From Syntrophorhabdus sp. PtaB.Bin184 (lineage in GTDB: Bacteria; Desulfobacterota; Syntrophorhabdia; Syntrophorhabdales; Syntrophorhabdaceae): 9,992 bases of DNA. This document shows, piece after piece, positions 7,553 to 9,992 of the stretch (position 1 is the stretch's first letter; each line of letters opens with the position of its first letter). The translations under genes were made by a program, and so were the position numbers. The notes beneath the pieces are model-generated. The model saw only the letters and a program-made list of their open reading frames with translations. It made no database searches and was not told where the DNA came from. The stretch lies in NCBI GenBank assembly GCA_002067555.1, contig MVQQ01000179.1, forward strand, positions 1 to 9,992, in the 5' to 3' direction.

Positions 7553-8098
7553 TCACTTCACAAGGGGCAGGACGGCTGCGAACTCGTCGGTGCCGGCCTC
7601 ACGGAGTATCTCGTAGATGAACATCTCCGTGGAGGTGATAACAGCGCCAGCCTCACGCATCCTTTCGAGGGCGATCGTCCTGTTGTCGGGTGACCTTGAC
7701 GACACGGCGTCGGCGACGACATGGACACCGAGGCCCGGCGGGGCGCCAATGGCGGTCTGCGCGACGCATATGTGAGCCTCGGCCCCGGCGATGATAAGGG
7801 TCTTTCGGCCAAGCCTTTCCACCCGGTCGCGGAACTCATCGTTGAGGAAGCAGTTGAAGTGGAGCTTCTCGACGGCGGTGAAACCCCGCATGAGGTCCTT
7901 GATCTCGGGGACCGTCGGCCCCAGCTTCTTTTGCTCCGTGAAGACGACGGGAATCCCGCAGATGCCGCAGAACCTGACCAACGTTGCAGTGTTGGCGATC
8001 ACCCTTTCCTTTCCGGAGATCACCGGCATCAGTTTTTCCTGCACGTCGATCACAACAAGGACGCAATCTTCCCTGTCGACGAGACTTTGATCGGACAT
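7553..8098 (-). CDS. Isochorismatase-family cysteine hydrolase
   Basis: A small alpha/beta hydrolase of 181 residues, the normal length for stand-alone members of this family. The catalytic triad can be read as D18 (VVIDVQEKL), K78 (VEKLHFNCF) and C111 (GAEAHICVAQTA). The GAEAHIC signature is closer to the ISOC1/YcaC-like branch than to true isochorismatases or nicotinamidases, so the substrate cannot be assigned. The start is placed at 8098 because a strong GGGAGGT ribosome site lies seven bases upstream (plus 8106-8112). A longer frame to 8131 would add 11 residues but would put that site inside the gene. No signal peptide is seen; it is cytoplasmic. It is divergent from the HTH-ATPase gene and upstream of the PAS-PAS kinase. 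No enterobactin, phenazine or NAD genes are nearby. Confidence 0.93.
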   Translation of the reverse strand: MSDQSLVDREDCVLVVIDVQEKLMPVISGKERVIANTATLVRFCGICGIPVVFTEQKKLGPTVPEIKDLMRGFTAVEKLHFNCFLNDEFRDRVERLGRKTLIIAGAEAHICVAQTAIGAPPGLGVHVVADAVSSRSPDNRTIALERMREAGAVITSTEMFIYEILREAGTDEFAAVLPLVK

Positions 8099-8124
8099 GA
8101 TTCTTACCTCCCGGTGCAAAAGAC

Positions 8125-8148
8125 GGTTCAACAGTTCAAAGGTTCAAG
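8125..8148. repeat. Three octamer repeats (GTTCAA core)
   Basis: GGTTCAAC, AGTTCAAA and GGTTCAAG follow one another without gaps on the plus strand. They lie in the predicted leader of the hydrolase mRNA, upstream of its ribosome site. The GTTCAA core also appears, as TTGAAC, in the nonamer arrays at 9356-9391 and 9804-9876. Confidence 0.6.
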
Positions 8149-8190
8149 GAAAAGGACGCGCACCCGCAATCTCTCCCCACTCAGGGCGAT

Positions 8191-8219
8191 AGTATAAACC
8201 AGATGCGCCAGTCCGGTAA
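8191..8219 (-). promoter_or_regulatory. Candidate sigma70 promoter for the hydrolase gene
   Basis: On the minus strand there is a TATACT -10 box (plus 8191-8196) and a weak TTACCG -35 box (plus 8214-8219), 17 bases apart. The predicted start is near 8184, giving a leader of about 86 bases that includes the octamer repeats. Confidence 0.45.
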
Positions 8220-8280
8220 AGGGCGTTCCCTGGCCTGAAAGGCGAGGCAGCACCCCTTTTCGCTGTGGAAGATTTTGGTA

Positions 8281-8310
8281 TTGACCTGCGTTGTTGGAAC
8301 AGTTTACACT
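8281..8310 (+). promoter_or_regulatory. Candidate sigma70 promoter for the HTH-ATPase gene
   Basis: A TTGACC -35 box (8281-8286) and a TACACT -10 box (8305-8310) are 18 bases apart. The predicted start is near 8317, a leader of about 17 bases. The -10 overlaps one of the GTTTACAC repeats, so a protein bound there would block transcription. Confidence 0.55.
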
Positions 8311-8332
8311 AGAGAGAATGTAAGGTTTACAC
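8302..8332 (+). promoter_or_regulatory. Candidate operator: repeated GTTTACAC and TTACA/TGTAA inverted repeat
   Basis: GTTTACAC occurs exactly twice (8302-8309 and 8325-8332), 23 bases apart and therefore about two helical turns. TTACA (8304-8308) and TGTAA (8319-8323) form an inverted repeat with a ten-base gap. The sites cover the -10 box and run to one base before the ATG. Since the gene encodes an N-terminal DNA-binding domain, autoregulation is a reasonable inference. The sites themselves are seen directly; their binding protein is not known. Confidence 0.45.
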
Positions 8333-8333
8333 C

Positions 8334-9362
8334 ATGGCGGGAAGAACGAGGAAAAGAGGCGAGACGGTTCGGGGTTTCATTCTGAAAAATGTGGAGCGCA
8401 GGTCCGGTGACACTGTGTCGAGGGCGACGACTCAATTCGGCATTAGCCGCCAGGCTGTCCATAAACACCTCAAATTTCTCGTCGAAGCGAACCTGATAGC
8501 CCGGACCAGCCTGGCGAGATACGAGTTGTGCACGCTGGAAGAGCACAAGAAGATACTGCCTGTCACCGATATGACCCCTGAGGATATCGTATGGCGGAGG
8601 GAGGTCCGGGACATGCTTGGCCCCCTCCCGGAGAATGCCCTCGACATATGGCAGTACGGGTTCACAGAGATCTTCAGCAACGTCGCCGCCCACTCGGGCA
8701 GCGAAAGTGCCTTCGTACAGGTAAAAAGAACGGCCGTGTCGACGAAGATGACCATATGGGACCGGGGGGTCGGCATTTTTGACAAGGTGCTGTCTCACAT
8801 GGACCTCATCGATGAACGTCATGCCATCCTCGAGCTTACGAAAGGGAAACTCACCACCGACCCCGCCGCCCATCCCGGTCATGGGATATTCTTCACCGCC
8901 CGCATGTTCGACGCTTTCAGCATCCTCTCGAAGGGCATTCTCCTCACCCACACCTCCGGGGACGGCGACGACTGGACCGTCGAGACCCAGCAGGAAGGCC
9001 CCGGCACCCTGGTGACAATGACACTCAAGAACGACACATCACGGCAGATCAGAGATATTTACGAGAAATTTTCATCACAGACGTCTCCCGGTTTTTCCAC
9101 CACCGTCGTTTCTGCGCATCTAGCGCACCACGGAACGGAAAAACTCGTCTCCCGCTCGGAGGCAAAGCGCCTCCTTGCAAGGATCGATCAATTCAGGGTC
9201 GCCCTCATCGATTTCGACAGGGTCGAGTCCATAGGTCAGGCCTTCGCCGACGAGATCTTCCGCGTCTACCCCTCGGAACATCCCGAGGTGGAGATCCGGG
9301 AGGTGAGGACGAACAAGGAGGTTCAGGAGATGATCGACGGGGTGAGAAAAAAGACCGCTTGA
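8334..9362 (+). CDS. Winged-HTH / GHKL ATPase / STAS-like (DUF4325) regulator
   Basis: A 342-residue soluble protein with three modules. Residues about 10-65 form a winged helix-turn-helix (TVSRATTQFGISRQAVHKHLKFLVEANLI has the helix-turn-helix spacing). Residues about 95-232 form a GHKL ATPase resembling anti-sigma-factor kinases: the N-box has E112 and N116 (TEIFSNVAAHS), the G1 box is D143-R-G-V-G-I and the G2-like part is HPGHGIFF (180-187). No HisKA domain precedes it. Residues about 270-337 match the STAS-like DUF4325 pattern, with ALIDFDRVESIGQAFADEIFRVY as signature. Anti-sigma kinase and STAS domains usually sit on separate partner proteins; here they are joined to a DNA-binding domain. 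The ATG at 8334 has a weak TAAGG site eight bases upstream. The last codons run into the nonamer array at 9356. Confidence 0.9.
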   Translation: MAGRTRKRGETVRGFILKNVERRSGDTVSRATTQFGISRQAVHKHLKFLVEANLIARTSLARYELCTLEEHKKILPVTDMTPEDIVWRREVRDMLGPLPENALDIWQYGFTEIFSNVAAHSGSESAFVQVKRTAVSTKMTIWDRGVGIFDKVLSHMDLIDERHAILELTKGKLTTDPAAHPGHGIFFTARMFDAFSILSKGILLTHTSGDGDDWTVETQQEGPGTLVTMTLKNDTSRQIRDIYEKFSSQTSPGFSTTVVSAHLAHHGTEKLVSRSEAKRLLARIDQFRVALIDFDRVESIGQAFADEIFRVYPSEHPEVEIREVRTNKEVQEMIDGVRKKTA

Positions 9363-9391
9363 ACCGCTTGAGCCGTTTCAACCGCTTGAAC
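9356..9391 (+). repeat. Nonamer array CGCTTGAAC, overlapping a stop codon
   Basis: Four consecutive 9-base units can be read: CGCTTGAAC, CGCTTGAGC, CGTTTCAAC and CGCTTGAAC, followed by GTTGAAAG. The first unit contains the last Ala codon and the TGA (9360-9362) of the HTH-ATPase gene. Confidence 0.75.
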
Positions 9392-9458
9392 GTTGAAAGA
9401 CAATGCCTCGTCCGGTGCGTACTCAGGCTGAAGCGGTTTGGAGAGTCTCTACGTACCG

Positions 9459-9565
9459 ATAGGCCAGACCTTCGCCGACGAGATCTTCCGAGGTTCCCCC
9501 TCGGAACATGCCGGCGCGGACGTCCGGGAGGTTCAGGATACATGATCGACAGCACGGGAAGACCG
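9459..9565 (+). pseudogene. Decayed partial copy of the DUF4325-coding 3' end
   Basis: The stretch resembles 9231-9356 of the upstream gene, displaced by 228 bases at its start. A 22-base exact match joins 9241-9262 with 9469-9490, and CCCCTCGGAACAT is also shared. In the matching frame it reads IGQTFADEIFRGSPSEH then ADVREVQDT and a TGA at 9543-9545. Compared with the original it lacks 18 bases lying between two GGAGGT repeats (9299-9304 and 9317-9322 in the intact gene), and it loses the frame a few bases later. No start codon or domain core precedes it; a TGA lies in frame just upstream at about 9429-9431. It is a non-functional fragment. Confidence 0.75.
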
Positions 9566-9665
9566 ATCGTCTGCCGCAAGACCACCAAGGCTCTTCACCC
9601 GGTGTTGCCCCGCCGGGGGAGAGGCAAAAACCTAGCGCTATATAATCCCTGACCTGTTTTGCTAG

Positions 9666-9686
9666 CTTTTATATGAACCATAAAAG
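9666..9686. repeat. AT-rich perfect inverted repeat
   Basis: CTTTTAT (9666-9672) and ATAAAAG (9680-9686) are perfect inverted copies around a seven-base loop. They stand in an AT-rich island within GC-rich DNA. A weaker inverted pair, AAAACCTAGC (9627-9636) with GCTAGCTTTT (9661-9670), and GTCTTTAAGAC (9704-9714) lie beside it. The function is unknown. Confidence 0.55.
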
Positions 9687-9790
9687 AATAATTGACTCTT
9701 TTCGTCTTTAAGACAGGGGAGATGAAAGCGCGACCAAATTCGAACCTGCAGCTTCTTTCTGTACGCTCTCGGTGGTCAGGGCAGCGGGCC

Positions 9791-9876
9791 AAAGACCGGT
9801 TGGACCGCCTGAACGCTGAAGGGCAAGACCTTGTCTCTGATTTTTCCGTTCAAGCGGCTAGCGGTTCGAGCGGCTT
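9791..9876. repeat. Second nonamer region with inverted units
   Basis: Bases 9791-9836 resemble 9349-9412 (AAAGACCG[G/C]TTGG/A, then ACCGC[C/T]TGAACG[C/T]TGAA and CAA..CC..GTC) but carry fewer nonamers. On the minus strand 9847-9876 reads CCGCTCGAA, CCGCTAG and CCGCTTGAA, so units occur in both directions. CCGCCTGAACG (9805-9815) can pair with CGTTCAAGCGG (9848-9858) at ten of 11 positions around a loop of about 32 bases. Confidence 0.6.
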
Positions 9877-9992
9877 AAACCATCTTCACCACGTGGACCT
9901 CCGCCTCCTCCGTCTGGGCGTAGGGGCCGAAGAGGAGCTTGTCGGGGGTTCCCTGGACGCGGACGTAGTAGGAGGTGCCGGGGTCGAGGCGG
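9875..9992 (-). CDS. C-terminal end of a fibronectin type III-like protein (partial)
   Basis: On the minus strand an open frame runs from the right edge to TAA (plus 9875-9877). It encodes 38 residues, RLDPGTSYYVRVQGTPD followed by KLLFGPYAQTEEAEVHVVKMV. The L-x-PGTSYYVRV pattern is the typical F/G-strand part of a fibronectin type III domain, placed at the extreme C-terminus. Such domains usually occur in extracellular or cell-surface proteins, but the rest of the gene is outside the window, so its role cannot be told. The stop lies within the inverted nonamer repeat, like the other gene that ends in these repeats. Confidence 0.7.
   Translation of the reverse strand, partial: RLDPGTSYYVRVQGTPDKLLFGPYAQTEEAEVHVVKMV

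Larger units (their letters stand above)
9363..9874. other. 512-bp gene-poor interval
   Basis: No convincing gene is seen between the HTH-ATPase stop and the stop of the minus-strand gene at the right edge. It contains the nonamer array, a decayed copy of the upstream gene's 3' end (9459-9565), a GC-rich hairpin near 9605-9630, AT-rich inverted repeats at 9627-9714, and a second degenerate copy of the nonamer region (9791-9876). An isolated TATAAT lies at 9641 without a matching -35 box. Confidence 0.7.

Noticed and set aside
8099..8131. Longer start for the hydrolase at 8131
   Set aside because: The strong GGGAGGT site at plus 8106-8112 lies inside this extension at correct spacing to the ATG at 8098, and the extra 11 residues do not belong to the domain.
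9641..9646. TATAAT as a promoter for a gene in the right-hand interval
   Set aside because: No -35 box at 16-18 bases upstream and no credible gene follows.
9359..9652. Plus-strand frame (97 codons) starting at the end of the HTH-ATPase gene
   Set aside because: Its translation comes from nonamer repeats and an out-of-frame reading of the decayed DUF4325 copy; no domain or ribosome site.
9722..9992. Plus-strand frame from ATG 9722, preceded by AGGGGAG and open to the edge
   Set aside because: The purine-rich site touches the ATG with no spacer. The frame crosses the nonamer repeats and then runs antisense to the fibronectin-like coding end, which has a real domain pattern.

Overview
The window is about 10 kb of moderately GC-rich bacterial DNA with AT-rich promoter islands. 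It looks like a Gram-negative chromosome of a Desulfobacterota (former Deltaproteobacteria) type. That placement is inference: it rests on the density of two-component kinases, an outer-membrane-type lipoprotein with CsgG/FlgT-like domains, a tRNA-Ala(CGC) with encoded CCA, and degenerate short intergenic repeats. No marker gene fixes the taxon. There is no phage, transposase, CRISPR array or rRNA.

Layout. (1) From the left edge to 2088 on the plus strand, a 5'-truncated soluble GAF-GAF histidine kinase overlaps (ATGA) a receiver-only response regulator, forming one two-component operon. (2) At 2143-2310 a strong promoter drives tRNA-Ala(CGC), followed by a probable terminator. (3) At 2311-5856 there are two plus-strand genes: a membrane HAMP-PAS histidine kinase, and a lipoprotein with a CsgG-like domain and a FlgT-C-like end. 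The lipoprotein has a near-consensus sigma70 promoter placed so that transcription should begin on the A of its ATG (leaderless). Heptamer repeat arrays of the CCCATAA type lie just outside this pair, in opposite orientation. (4) At 5886-8098 on the minus strand lie an isochorismatase-family hydrolase and, 110 bp downstream, a PAS-PAS-HisKA_3 (NarL-type) kinase with no adjacent regulator. (5) Divergent from the hydrolase, at 8334-9362 on the plus strand, is a single protein combining a winged-HTH DNA-binding domain, a GHKL ATPase domain and a STAS-like DUF4325 domain, with repeated GTTTACAC sites at its promoter. (6) From 9363 to 9874 there is no convincing gene. This stretch holds a decayed partial copy of the preceding gene's 3' end, nonamer repeats and AT-rich inverted repeats. 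(7) At the right edge, on the minus strand, is the last part of a protein with a fibronectin type III-like end.

The common theme is signal transduction: three histidine kinases with different input domains, one receiver, and one DNA-binding ATPase/STAS-like regulator. Only the first kinase has an adjacent partner. The most distinctive items are the HTH-ATPase-DUF4325 protein with its candidate operators, the predicted leaderless lipoprotein mRNA, the degenerate duplication downstream of the HTH gene, and the inverted heptamer arrays around the kinase-lipoprotein pair. Assignments come from reading the sequence only; no database search was done.
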